Positions 43,834 through 52,461 are shown, counted from the first letter of the stretch. The stretch is 64,000 nt of DNA from Starkeya sp. ORNL1 (GCF_012971745.1 NZ_CP048834.1:2790001-2854000); one strand, 5' to 3'. Notes: generated from the letters alone by a model not told the origin. Made by a program: numbers and translations.

Positions 43834-44850
43834 ATGCGCAACGCCGCGGCGCTTCCGGCCGTGCTCCCGATTCTGGTGGCGGTGCTGCTCGGTGTCGCCA
43901 TCATCGCCTCCGGCATCGGCCCCTACCGCATCCCGCCGCAGGATGTCGTCGCCGCATTGGCGCGGCGCCTTGTCGGCGCGGCGAACCCGGCGCCGATCGA
44001 CACCGTGCTGTTCCAGATCCGCCTGCCGCGGGTGCTGGCGGCGGCGCTGGTGGGGGCCGCGCTCGCCGCCGCCGGCGCCGCCTATCAGAGCCTGTTCCGC
44101 AACCCGCTGGTCTCGCCGGACATTCTCGGCGTCTCCACTGGCGCCGGGCTCGGCGCGGTGGTCGGCATATTGCTCGGCCTGCCAGTGGCGGCGATCCAGT
44201 TCCTCGGCTTCGGCGGCGGGCTTGCCACCGTGTTCATCGTCGCCGCGCTGGCCAAAGCGCTGCGTGGCGGCGGCGATATTCTGGTGCTGGTGCTCGCCGG
44301 CATCGTGGTCGGCGCGCTGGCCGGCGCGGCGATCTCGCTGGTGAAGGTGCTGGCCGATCCTTACGAGCAGCTTCCCGCCATCACCTTCTGGCTGCTCGGC
44401 AGCCTGGCCGGGGTAAAGCCGGGCGATGTCGCGGCGACGCTTCCGGTGGTCGTCATCGGCATCGCGCCGTTGCTGCTGCTGCGCTGGCGCATCGGGGTGC
44501 TCTCGCTCGGCGATGACGAAGCCCGCGCTCTCGGCGTCGAGGTGAGCCGGCTGCGCGCCATCGTCATCCTCGCGGCGACGCTGATCACCGCCAGCGTGGT
44601 GGCGATCTCCGGCGTGATCGGGTGGGTCGGGCTGATGGTGCCGCACATGGCGCGGCTGCTGGTCGGCCCGCGATTCGACCGCATGCTGCCGGCCTCGATC
44701 CTCATCGGGGCCGCCTTCATGGTGGCGGTCGACACGCTGGCGCGCTCCGGCGCGCGCATCGAGATCCCGCTCGGCGTGCTGACCGCCGTGATCGGCGGCC
44801 CGCTCTTCGTCTGGCTGCTGGCGCGCGGCCGCCGGAGCGCTCTCCCATGA
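43834..44850 (+). CDS. FecCD-family ABC permease (MolB-like)
   Basis: This 338-residue permease should span the membrane about ten times. FecCD signatures are RLPRVLAAALVGAALAAAGAAYQ (about 65-87), NPLVSPDILGVSTGAGLGAV, WLLGSLAG and SGVIGWVGLMVPHMARLLVG. It starts directly after the binding-protein stop and overlaps the ATPase gene by 4 bases. It forms the type II import channel. Confidence 0.9.
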   Translation: MRNAAALPAVLPILVAVLLGVAIIASGIGPYRIPPQDVVAALARRLVGAANPAPIDTVLFQIRLPRVLAAALVGAALAAAGAAYQSLFRNPLVSPDILGVSTGAGLGAVVGILLGLPVAAIQFLGFGGGLATVFIVAALAKALRGGGDILVLVLAGIVVGALAGAAISLVKVLADPYEQLPAITFWLLGSLAGVKPGDVAATLPVVVIGIAPLLLLRWRIGVLSLGDDEARALGVEVSRLRAIVILAATLITASVVAISGVIGWVGLMVPHMARLLVGPRFDRMLPASILIGAAFMVAVDTLARSGARIEIPLGVLTAVIGGPLFVWLLARGRRSALP

Positions 44851-45620
44851 GCGTGTTGCGCGCCGAGGGGCTGGCGATCGGCTATGGCGGGCGCGTGGTC
44901 GCCGCCGGCATCGACCTCGCTCTGCCGGCGGGCGCCGTCACCTGCCTGCTCGGGCCGAACGGCGTCGGCAAGACCACGCTGTTCAAGACGCTGCTCGGCC
45001 TGCTGCCGCCGCTCGGCGGCCGAGTGGTGCTGGGGGAAGACGACATGGCCGGGTTGGCGCGCGACGCCGTCGCCCGCCGCGTCGCCTATGTGCCGCAGAG
45101 CTACAATGGCGCCTTCGCCTATACGGTGCTGGACCTGGTGGTAATGGGCCGCACCGCCCATCTCGGCGCCTTCACCGCGCCGACCAAGGCCGACTCCGTC
45201 ATCGCCATGACTGCATTGGAGCGGCTCGGCATCGCGGAGCTTGCCGAGCGCGACGCCAACCGCATCTCCGGCGGCCAGCGCCAGCTCGCTTTGATCGCGC
45301 GGGCGCTGGCGCAGCAGGCCGGCATCATCGTGATGGACGAGCCAACCGCCAGCCTCGATCTCGGCAATCGCGTGCTGGTGCTCGACACGGTCGAGGCGCT
45401 GGCGGCTGAAGGGCTCGCCGTGCTGCTCTCGACCCACGAGCCGGAACAGGCCTTCGCCCTTGCCGACCGCGTGGCATTGCTTGAGCCGGGCCAACCCTTT
45501 GCTACTGGCGATGCCGTGGCAATGCTCACCGAGGAAAGGCTGAGCCGGCTCTACGGCGTGCCGCTCGCGGTGGAGCGCACGCCGTCAGGCCGTTGGGTGG
45601 TTACGACCTCGGGCTCGTAA
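44847..45620 (+). CDS. ABC importer ATP-binding protein (MolC/FecE-like)
   Basis: This 257-residue ATPase has Walker A GPNGVGKTT (about 36-44), Q-loop VPQSYNG, signature ISGGQRQLALIARAL, Walker B IIVMDEPTASLDL and H-loop STHEPEQ. The Tyr in the Q-loop region and short length fit the FecE/BtuD group, not the TOBE-tailed ModC type. It completes the six-gene-range operon that begins at the molbindin. Confidence 0.92.
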   Translation: MSVLRAEGLAIGYGGRVVAAGIDLALPAGAVTCLLGPNGVGKTTLFKTLLGLLPPLGGRVVLGEDDMAGLARDAVARRVAYVPQSYNGAFAYTVLDLVVMGRTAHLGAFTAPTKADSVIAMTALERLGIAELAERDANRISGGQRQLALIARALAQQAGIIVMDEPTASLDLGNRVLVLDTVEALAAEGLAVLLSTHEPEQAFALADRVALLEPGQPFATGDAVAMLTEERLSRLYGVPLAVERTPSGRWVVTTSGS

Positions 45621-45640
45621 TTGCTCAGAGAAGGCCAAGC

Positions 45641-45750
45641 CCCCTCTCCCCGTCGGGAGAGGGTTGGGGTGAGGGTTCTTCTTTGCTCCCAAGCCGTGTC
45701 TCCCCTCACCGACCCGCTTCGCGGGCCACCTCTCCCCAACGGGGAGAGGA
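45641..45750. repeat. CCTCTCCCC/GGGGAGAGG inverted-repeat element
   Basis: Same composite as at 13800-13907: outer CCCTCTCCCCGTCGGGAGAG and CCCAACGGGGAGAGG hairpins around a CGACCCGCTTCGCGGGCC hairpin, lying between convergent operons. Confidence 0.8.
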
Positions 45751-45784
45751 AAGTTTGGGGAAACGGCCAGGCCCCGACCACCGC

Positions 45785-46795
45785 TCAGTTGGTGCCGCGG
45801 GCCTTCTTGATGTCGGCCTGCACGTCGTTCCACAGCGGCTGGCCGACATTGTCGATCACGGTCTTGGCGACCGGTGCCGCCTTCTCGCGCAGCTTGGCGA
45901 CTTCGCTCTCCGGCATCACCGAGATCTCCATGCCCGAGGTCTTGAGCTGCTCGAGCGCCTTCTGCGCATCCTTGCGGGTGTCGGTGCGCTCGAACTCGCG
46001 CGAGGCGACCGCGGCGTCGAGCAGGATCTTGCGCTCGTCTTCGGAAAGCTTGTCCCACCAGCTCTTGCTGGCGAGCACCACCCACGGGCTGTACACGTGG
46101 TTCGTCACGGTCAGATACTTCTGCACCTCGTAGAACTTCGAGGAGACGATGGTGGTGTAGGGATTCTCCTGGCCGTCGACCGCCTTGGTCTCCAGCGCGG
46201 TGAACAGTTCGGCGAAGGCCATCGGCACCGCATTGGCGCCCACCGCCTTGAAGGTGTCGAGGAAGACCGGGTTCTGCATCACCCGCAGCTTGATGCCCTG
46301 GATGTCCTCGGCCTTTTCGATTCTGTGGCGGCTGTTGGTGAGGTTGCGGAAGCCGTTCTCCCAATAGACCAGGCCAACCAGCCCCTTGGCCTGCAGGCTG
46401 TCGAGCAGCTTCTGGCCGACCGGACCGTCCAGCACGGCGTCGGCTTCCTTCTCATTGGCGAACAGGAACGGTACGTCCCAGATGGCGAATTCCTTCACCG
46501 TGCCGACCAGGGTCGCGGTGGAGCCGACCATCATCTCCTGGGCGCCGCCGATCAGCGCGTTCTGCATCTGCACGTCCGGGCCGAGCGTGGCGGCGCCGAA
46601 GCTGCGCACCTTCAGCTTGTCGCCGCTGCGCTTCTTCACCTCCTCGGCGAAGAACCGCACGGCACGGCCCTGGTTGCTGTCCTCGTTGAGGCCGTAGCCG
46701 AACCGGATCAGCCGTGGCTGCACGTTCTGGGCATAGGACGCGCCGGCACTGAGCGTCACGATCAGGGCCGCGGCGGAGATGAGTAGCTTGTTCAT
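45785..46795 (-). CDS. TRAP transporter substrate-binding protein (DctP)
   Basis: This 336-residue protein has a signal peptide ending ASYAQ (residue 23). Core motifs are RLIRFGYGLNEDSNQGRAVRF, QGIKLRVMQNPVFLD with the carboxylate-binding Arg, and PMAFAELFTALETKAVDGQENPY. It is the last gene of a leftward run gntK-dctQ-dctM-dctP controlled by a LacI regulator, so gluconate or a related aldonate is the likely ligand. Confidence 0.9.
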   Translation of the reverse strand: MNKLLISAAALIVTLSAGASYAQNVQPRLIRFGYGLNEDSNQGRAVRFFAEEVKKRSGDKLKVRSFGAATLGPDVQMQNALIGGAQEMMVGSTATLVGTVKEFAIWDVPFLFANEKEADAVLDGPVGQKLLDSLQAKGLVGLVYWENGFRNLTNSRHRIEKAEDIQGIKLRVMQNPVFLDTFKAVGANAVPMAFAELFTALETKAVDGQENPYTTIVSSKFYEVQKYLTVTNHVYSPWVVLASKSWWDKLSEDERKILLDAAVASREFERTDTRKDAQKALEQLKTSGMEISVMPESEVAKLREKAAPVAKTVIDNVGQPLWNDVQADIKKARGTN

Positions 46796-46842
46796 GCGGG
46801 TTTCCTCCTGCGATGTGGAAAGGCTGTCGCTGCCGCTGTTGG

Positions 46843-48120
46843 TCAGTGCAGCCAGCCTGCCGGCACGGTGATGATTTCGGGGAAGGCGACGAACAGTCCG
46901 ATCAGCGCGGTGTAGGCGACGACATAGGGCCAGACACCGCGAATGATGCCTTCCATGCTCACCCGGCCGACGCCGCACACGACGTTCAGCACCGTGCCGA
47001 CCGGCGGGGTGAGCAGGCCGACGGCGCCGACCATGACGAACATCACGCCGAAATAGACCGGGTCGATGCCGGCGCGGGTGATGAGCGGCACCAGCACCGG
47101 ACCGAGGATCAGGATCGTCGGGGTGAGGTCCATCGCCGTGCCGACCAATGTCAGCAGCACCACGATGGCCGCCATCAGCCATTTCGGATGGTCGAGCATC
47201 GGCTCGAGCAAGGCGATGACCTGACCCGGCAGTTCGGCGAGCGTGATCATGTAGGCGGTGACCATCGCCGCCGCGACCAGGAACATCACCACCGCCGTGG
47301 TCTTGGCCGCGCTGATGAACAGTCGCGGCAGATCCTTGAGACTGAGCTCGCGATAGACGAACAGGCTGATCAGCAGCGCATAGACGGCGGCGACCACCGC
47401 GGCCTCGGTCGGCGTGAAGATGCCGGCCCGCATACCCCCGATGATGACGATCGGCATCACCAGCGCCCAGATGCCGTCGACCAATGTCCTGAAGCGTTCC
47501 GCCCAGGTGCGGCGCGGCTGCACCGGCACGTCGTCGCCGCGCGCCATCCAAGACCACAGCACCACCAGCGTCAGGCCCATCAGCAGGCCCGGGACGATGC
47601 CCGCCATGAACAGCTTGGTGATGGAGATGTTGGTGGCGACGCCATAGATGATGAAGGCCATGCTGGGCGGCACCACCGGGGCGATGATGCCGGCGGAGGC
47701 GATCAGTCCCGAGGAGCGCTCCAGGTCGTAACCATTGGAGCGCATCATCGGGATCAGCAGCGCGGCCACCGCCGCAGTGTCGGCGATCGCCGAGCCGGAG
47801 AGGCTGGCGAGCACCACCGCGGTGCCGATCGCGACATAGCCGAGCCCGCCCTTGATGTGGCCGAACAGGGCCACAGCGAGATTGACGATGCGGCGCGACA
47901 GGCCGCCGGCATTCATCAGTTCGCCGGCCAGCAGAAAGAACGGCACCGCCATCAGCGGGAAATTGTCGGCGCCGCCGAGCATGTTCTGCGCCAGCAGCTG
48001 GGCGTCGAAGAAATCGAGCTGGATCATCAGCGCGACGCCGGTCAGCATCAGCGCGAAGGCGATCGGCATGCCGAAGGCCATCAGTCCGAGCAGCACGCCG
48101 AGGAATATGGCGATGGTCAT
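46843..48120 (-). CDS. TRAP transporter large permease (DctM)
   Basis: This 425-residue protein of about 12 helices has DctM signatures FFLLAGELMNAGGLSRRIV, LASLSGSAIADTAAV and VPPSMAFIIYGVAT. ATG 48120 overlaps the dctQ stop (ATGA). It works with the neighbouring DctQ and DctP in gradient-driven uptake. Confidence 0.92.
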   Translation of the reverse strand: MTIAIFLGVLLGLMAFGMPIAFALMLTGVALMIQLDFFDAQLLAQNMLGGADNFPLMAVPFFLLAGELMNAGGLSRRIVNLAVALFGHIKGGLGYVAIGTAVVLASLSGSAIADTAAVAALLIPMMRSNGYDLERSSGLIASAGIIAPVVPPSMAFIIYGVATNISITKLFMAGIVPGLLMGLTLVVLWSWMARGDDVPVQPRRTWAERFRTLVDGIWALVMPIVIIGGMRAGIFTPTEAAVVAAVYALLISLFVYRELSLKDLPRLFISAAKTTAVVMFLVAAAMVTAYMITLAELPGQVIALLEPMLDHPKWLMAAIVVLLTLVGTAMDLTPTILILGPVLVPLITRAGIDPVYFGVMFVMVGAVGLLTPPVGTVLNVVCGVGRVSMEGIIRGVWPYVVAYTALIGLFVAFPEIITVPAGWLH

Positions 48121-48692
48121 GGGGCCTTCCCCGCATTTGCCGGCTCGGCGTTCAGGCTCAATGGCCGCTCATAGTCGACCATCTCCTCGTCGGCGGTCTC
48201 CTTCACCTGGACCAGTTCGTCATCCGCCATGCGGCCGAGGGCGAGGCGCACCAGGTCGGTAAGGAACAGCACCGCCATGGCGAGCGAGGAGGCAAGACCG
48301 GCGGCAGCGAACACCGCAAGCGAGATGCCGGTGACGGGCAGCTCGCTGTTGAGACCAACCAGCACCTGCTGCCAGCTGCCTTCAGCGAACAGCCAGAGCG
48401 CATAGAGGATCAGCAGGTTGCAGCCGGCGAGGCAGAGCCGCTGGGCGCCGCGCGGCAGCAGCTTCAACATCATGTCGACGCCGACATGGGTTCGCTCGCG
48501 GACCGCGAGGATGGCGCCGAGGAAGATCAACCAGACGAAGGCGAGGCGCGCCAGTTCCTCGGATGCGGCGATGCCGGCATTCAGGAGATACCGACCCGCG
48601 GCGTTGCTGAACACCAGCACCACCATGAGGGCCAGCAACAGGCCGATGGCCCATTCGATGACGGTCTGGATATGGTCGATGACGCGCTTCAT
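48117..48692 (-). CDS. TRAP transporter small permease (DctQ)
   Basis: This 191-residue protein has four helices. The DctQ pattern VFSNAAGRYLLNAGIAASEELARLAFVWLIFLGA and VRERTHVGVDMML are present. ATG 48692 overlaps the gntK stop. The C-terminal ~30 residues are acidic and cytoplasmic, longer than usual. Confidence 0.9.
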   Translation of the reverse strand: MKRVIDHIQTVIEWAIGLLLALMVVLVFSNAAGRYLLNAGIAASEELARLAFVWLIFLGAILAVRERTHVGVDMMLKLLPRGAQRLCLAGCNLLILYALWLFAEGSWQQVLVGLNSELPVTGISLAVFAAAGLASSLAMAVLFLTDLVRLALGRMADDELVQVKETADEEMVDYERPLSLNAEPANAGKAP

Positions 48693-49243
48693 TGCGCCGC
48701 CTCTCCTTGCCGAAGGCCGTGGAGCCATAAACTTGCGAGCCGCCGGTCGATCTCCTCCAGCAGTTCCCCCGGCTCGAGCGTGATCGGGAGCGTCAGCGCG
48801 CGCTCATCAGGCTGCGGCGGCTCCAGCGCTTCGAACTGGCTGTCGATCAGGCTCAGGGGCATGAAGTGCCCTTCCCGGTGCGCCATGCGCGCGGTGATGA
48901 GCGCCTTGTCGCCGGCAAGGAAGAGGTACAGCAGGCGCTCACTCGCGGCCGACAACTGGTCCCGATAGCGGCGCTTCAAGGCCGAGCAGGCAACGACGAG
49001 GCCGGTGCCGGCGCGATCCGCCTCGGCGATGTGGCGGGCAATGGCCGCCAGCCATTCCTGGCGATCCGCGTCGGTGAGCGGCAGGCCGTGCGCCATGCGC
49101 GCAACATTCGCCGGCGGGTGCAGGTCGTCGCCTTCGAGAAACGCCCAGCCATGGCGCGCGGCGAGCGCCGCGCCTATGCTGGACTTGCCGCTGCCGGCAA
49201 CGCCCATGACGACGATGATCGGCGGCACTGAAGCGGAAGTCAC
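48689..49243 (-). CDS. gntK: Gluconokinase
   Basis: This 184-residue P-loop kinase of the GntK/IdnK type has VVMGVAGSGKSSIG (about 11-24), the substrate motif EGDDLHPPANVARMAHGLPLTDADR (about 37-61), CSALKRRYRD and the lid AHREGHFMPLSLIDSQFEALEPP. It phosphorylates D-gluconate to 6-phosphogluconate for the Entner-Doudoroff or pentose phosphate pathway. The GTG start lies just downstream of an operator. It is the first gene of the gntK-TRAP operon. Confidence 0.93.
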   Translation of the reverse strand: MTSASVPPIIVVMGVAGSGKSSIGAALAARHGWAFLEGDDLHPPANVARMAHGLPLTDADRQEWLAAIARHIAEADRAGTGLVVACSALKRRYRDQLSAASERLLYLFLAGDKALITARMAHREGHFMPLSLIDSQFEALEPPQPDERALTLPITLEPGELLEEIDRRLASLWLHGLRQGEAAQ

Positions 49244-49262
49244 GGCGCCGCGCTCACGCCAT

Positions 49263-49276
49263 AGGTAGCGCTATCA
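49263..49276. promoter_or_regulatory. LacI-type operator 1 (AGGTAGCGCTATCA)
   Basis: A 14-bp palindrome centred on AGCGCT, in the leader just upstream of gntK. It shares the core of the two sites at 49351 and 50461. Confidence 0.6.
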
Positions 49277-49350
49277 GACATATATCTCCTCCCAAGGCCA
49301 TATAGCCCGCAGCGGCAGATTGGCTCTGCTCATCATCAACTCTTCAAAAA

Positions 49351-49364
49351 TGATAGCGCTGTCA
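49351..49364. promoter_or_regulatory. LacI-type operator 2 (TGATAGCGCTGTCA)
   Basis: A near-perfect palindrome between the lacI stop and gntK, 88 bp from operator 1, in the likely gntK promoter region. Confidence 0.65.
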
Positions 49365-49404
49365 TTTCGTGGTGTAAAGCGGGTGTTAGGGCTCCGGCGC
49401 CCGC

Positions 49405-50430
49405 TCAGGCGTTCCGCATGGTGCTGGTGCGGATTTTCAATTCGAAGCCGACATCGATCCGCGTCTGCTCCGGCTGCTGGCCGCTGAGCGCGGCCCGCGC
49501 CATCTGCACCGCACGCTGGCCGATCTCGTAGCGCGGGGTGCGGATGCTGGTCAGCGACGGGTACGCGGCTTCCATCATCTCCAGATCATTGAAGCCGGCA
49601 ATGCCGATGCTCGCGGGAATCGCAAGCGCCGCCCGCTGGCATTCGAACAAGGCGCCAAGCGCGAGGTCGTCATTGTTGCAGAACACGGCGTCGGTATCGG
49701 GCATGCGCGCCAGCAGGTCGCGCAGCAGGTCGCGGCCGAGCGACACGCTGGAAGAGGCCGGCGTCGTGGTGATGCGGCGGGGATCATAAAGATCGGCATC
49801 GATCAAAGCGGCGCGATAGCCCTCCAGGCGGCGCTGCGTGCGCGGGTCCATCCGCGCGCCGAGGAAACCGATGCGCCGATAGCCTGCAGCGACCAGATGG
49901 CTGGTGATGAGATGCCCCCCGGCCTTGTGGGAGAAGCCGACCATCATGTCGACCGGGTCGTTGCTCAGATCCATGATCTGCACGATCGGGCAGCCGGCGG
50001 ACTTGAGCAGCGCGCGCCCCCGCTCGGTCTGGTCGACGCCCGAGACGATCAGCGCCGCCGGGCGCTGGCTGAGGAAGATGCCGAGCAGGCGCTCCTCCTC
50101 GATCGGCGAATAGCGGCTATTGCCGAGCTGCACCTGGTAGGGGCTCTGGGCAATGCTGTCATAGATGCCGCGCAGCACATCGGCGAACACGTTGTTGGTG
50201 AGCGAGGGGATGATGACGCCGATGACATTGGTGCGCGCCGACGCCAGCGCCCGCGCGTGCTGGTCCGGCACATAGTCGAGCGCCCGCACCGCCTCGTCGA
50301 TCTGGTCGCGCAGTTCCTGCGACACCCGCGCCGGATCGCGCAGCGCCCGCGACACGGTGATCGTGCTCACCCCGGCGCGTGCCGCGACATCCGCAATGGT
50401 CGGGCGACCGCCCTTTCTCCGTGTCCGCAT
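49405..50430 (-). CDS. LacI-family regulator (probable gluconate-operon repressor)
   Basis: This 341-residue protein has an N-terminal helix-turn-helix and hinge (TIADVAARAGVSTITVSRALRDPARVSQELRDQI, about 11-44). A periplasmic-binding-like effector domain follows (NVIGVIIPSLTNNVFADVL, DAVFCNNDDLALGAL, GIAGFNDLEMM), as in GntR of E. coli. ATG 50430 is used. It is upstream of gntK-dctQMP in the same direction, with operators before itself and before gntK, so autoregulated repression of gluconate use is likely. Confidence 0.92.
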   Translation of the reverse strand: MRTRRKGGRPTIADVAARAGVSTITVSRALRDPARVSQELRDQIDEAVRALDYVPDQHARALASARTNVIGVIIPSLTNNVFADVLRGIYDSIAQSPYQVQLGNSRYSPIEEERLLGIFLSQRPAALIVSGVDQTERGRALLKSAGCPIVQIMDLSNDPVDMMVGFSHKAGGHLITSHLVAAGYRRIGFLGARMDPRTQRRLEGYRAALIDADLYDPRRITTTPASSSVSLGRDLLRDLLARMPDTDAVFCNNDDLALGALFECQRAALAIPASIGIAGFNDLEMMEAAYPSLTSIRTPRYEIGQRAVQMARAALSGQQPEQTRIDVGFELKIRTSTMRNA

Positions 50431-50460
50431 CACCACGTCCTGAACCGAATCCGGCGCCTA

Positions 50461-50474
50461 TGATAGCGCTGACA
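50461..50474. promoter_or_regulatory. LacI-type operator 3 (TGATAGCGCTGACA)
   Basis: Same core as operators 1 and 2, 31 bases before the lacI start codon, consistent with autoregulation. Confidence 0.65.
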
Positions 50475-50532
50475 TGGACAAAAGCGGAATGTCTCGTCGA
50501 GGGTCAGGAATTTCGACTCCGATCGAAACAAA

Positions 50533-50560
50533 ATTGCCTATTGTGAGCGAAATGGGCAAT
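50533..50560 (+). promoter_or_regulatory. Palindromic promoter region of the Grx-DinB gene
   Basis: Arms ATTGCCTATT (50533-50542) and AATGGGCAAT (50551-50560) match at 9 of 10 pairs across an 8-base spacer. A TTGCCT / 17 bp / CAATAT promoter-like pair overlaps the arms, so a regulator here would block initiation. Confidence 0.45.
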
Positions 50561-50577
50561 ATGCTAGACAGTCAGCC

Positions 50578-50607
50578 ATGAACCGCGAGGCTTGAAGCAG
50601 CCTCGCG
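50578..50607 (+). promoter_or_regulatory. Five-codon leader ORF (MNREA) overlapping a hairpin
   Basis: ATG-AAC-CGC-GAG-GCT-TGA (50578-50595) overlaps a perfect 9-bp stem (CGCGAGGCT 50584-50592 / AGCCTCGCG 50599-50607) with a 6-base loop, about 100 bases before the Grx-DinB start. The layout suggests leader-mediated control, but no poly-U or ribosome-site evidence was found. Confidence 0.35.
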
Positions 50608-50710
50608 TATGCACGTCGGCGCAGCGGACCGCGCGACCCGCAGACGATCTTCAACCGGGCCGGCGCGTTCGAAGCGGCCCGCCCGAGCGCACATGCGACA
50701 GGACAGAGCC

Positions 50711-51502
50711 ATGACGACCGACACCACGGCATCTTCTTCCAACGCTTCGGACGCGGCGACCCTGCGGCTTTACTGGCAGCCGGGATGTTCGAGCTGCGTC
50801 AAGCTGAAGGAGTTTCTGACCGCGAGCGGCGTCGACTTCATCTCGGTCAATATCCTGGAGAAGAAGGGGTCTATGGACGAGCTGCTGCGCCGCGGCATCC
50901 GCTCCGTCCCCGTGTTGCTGCAGGGCGACCGCATGACTTACGGCCAGTCGCTCAACGACGTCGCCGCCTTCGTCGGCAAGAAGCGCGGCACCGAGCGTCT
51001 TCCCCCGCGCGTGCTGTTCGAGAAGTGGCTGCAGTTCCTGACCAGCGCGCGCGAGCTCATCACCAGCGTTCCGGAAGACAAGCTCGAATACCGCCCGATC
51101 CCGGAGCGTCCCCGCACCACCCGGGAACTCGCCTACCACATCTTCCAGATACCGGAGAGCGTGCTGGAATCGGTCGAGAATGGCCTGAAGGACACGCGCG
51201 ACATCAGCAACGCGAAGTACGACCATATCCAGACCGGCGAACAGCTCCGCGCTTATGCCGACGGCATCCTGAAGCGGATGAAGGACTGGCAAGCCAGCGT
51301 GGATGAGGCGTGGTTCGCCTCGACGGTCGAGACCTATTATGGCGAGCAGCCGGCGATGCAGGTGCTGGAACGCGGAACCTGGCATTCCGGCCAGCATACC
51401 CGCCAGCTCGATCTCGTGGTTTCGAACCTGACAGGCGGCTCCTCGGTGGTCCCGCCCGATACCTATACGGGCCTGCCCATGCCCGTAGGGATCTGGGAAT
51501 AG
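50711..51502 (+). CDS. Glutaredoxin-DinB fusion protein
   Basis: This 263-residue protein joins two domains. Residues 17-90 are a glutaredoxin fold with Cys26-Ser-Ser-Cys29 and the cis-proline in RSVPVLL. Residues about 105-245 are a four-helix DinB-like domain, with a metal-site His in ELAYHIFQ and two more in WHSGQHTRQ. DinB-superfamily enzymes use metal plus low-molecular thiols for isomerase or transferase reactions. A thioredoxin reductase follows 18 bases later, which would recycle the CSSC pair. The function is not established. Confidence 0.85.
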   Translation: MTTDTTASSSNASDAATLRLYWQPGCSSCVKLKEFLTASGVDFISVNILEKKGSMDELLRRGIRSVPVLLQGDRMTYGQSLNDVAAFVGKKRGTERLPPRVLFEKWLQFLTSARELITSVPEDKLEYRPIPERPRTTRELAYHIFQIPESVLESVENGLKDTRDISNAKYDHIQTGEQLRAYADGILKRMKDWQASVDEAWFASTVETYYGEQPAMQVLERGTWHSGQHTRQLDLVVSNLTGGSSVVPPDTYTGLPMPVGIWE

Positions 51503-51520
51503 GCCGAAAGGCGAGCGACA

Positions 51521-52459
51521 ATGGAGCAGCACGCGCGCGTCGCGATCATCGGCTCGGGACCAGCGGGCTATACGGCCGCGATCTATGCGGCCCGGGCCAT
51601 GTTGAATCCGATCCTCATCGAAGGCTCGCAGGGCGGTGGCCAGCTATCGACGACGACGGACGTCGAGAACTTCCCAGGCTTCGCCGACGTCATCCAGGGC
51701 CCCTGGCTGATGGAGCAGATGAAGGCGCAGGCGCTCCACGTCGGTGCCCGCCTGGTCAATGACGAGATCACCGCGGTCGAGATCGGCGAGCGGCCGTTTC
51801 GGCTGCACGGCGTGCAGGGCGCCTATTCGGCCGATGCCGTCATCATCTGCACCGGGGCGCAGGCGAAATGGCTCGGCTTGCCGGACGAGACCGAATATCG
51901 CGGTTTCGGCGTCTCCTCCTGCGCCACCTGCGACGGCTTCTTCTATCGCGACCAGACGGTGCTGATGGTGGGCGGCGGCAATACCGCCGTCGAGGAAGCG
52001 CTGTACATGACCAACATCGCGGCCAAGGTGATACTTGCGCATCGCCGCGACAGCCTTCGCGCCGACAAGGTGCTGCAGGCCCGCCTGTTCGCCAATCCGA
52101 AGGTCGAAATTCTCTGGAACACCGCCCTCGTCGGCATCGAGGGCGATCCGGTTGCCAAGTCGGTGCGCGCCGCACGGCTGGCGGACGTCGGCACCGGCGA
52201 GACGCGGCGGCTTGCCGTCGACGGCATCTTCGTCACGATCGGGCATACGCCGGCGACGAACCTGTTCGCCGGCAAGCTCGACCTGTCGCCAACCGGCTAC
52301 ATCCGGACCCAGGCCGGCACGACGCGCACCAGCGTTCCCGGCGTCTTCGCTGCCGGCGACGTGATGGACGAACGCTACCGCCAGGCCGTCACGGCTGCCG
52401 GCACCGGATGCATGGCGGCGCTCGACGCCGAACAGTGGCTGATGGAAAGCGCGGCGTAA
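51521..52459 (+). CDS. Thioredoxin reductase-like flavoprotein
   Basis: This 312-residue low-molecular-weight TrxR has FAD motif IIGSGPAGYTAAIYAARA (9-26), the redox pair Cys134-Ala-Thr-Cys137, NADPH motif MVGGGNTAVEEALY (about 150-163) and a C-terminal FAADVM-type GVFAAGDVMD. Such enzymes reduce thioredoxins or glutaredoxins with NADPH. Its pairing with the Grx-DinB fusion suggests a dedicated reductant rather than the housekeeping enzyme, which is normally encoded elsewhere. Confidence 0.9.
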   Translation: MEQHARVAIIGSGPAGYTAAIYAARAMLNPILIEGSQGGGQLSTTTDVENFPGFADVIQGPWLMEQMKAQALHVGARLVNDEITAVEIGERPFRLHGVQGAYSADAVIICTGAQAKWLGLPDETEYRGFGVSSCATCDGFFYRDQTVLMVGGGNTAVEEALYMTNIAAKVILAHRRDSLRADKVLQARLFANPKVEILWNTALVGIEGDPVAKSVRAARLADVGTGETRRLAVDGIFVTIGHTPATNLFAGKLDLSPTGYIRTQAGTTRTSVPGVFAAGDVMDERYRQAVTAAGTGCMAALDAEQWLMESAA

Positions 52460-52461
52460 CG

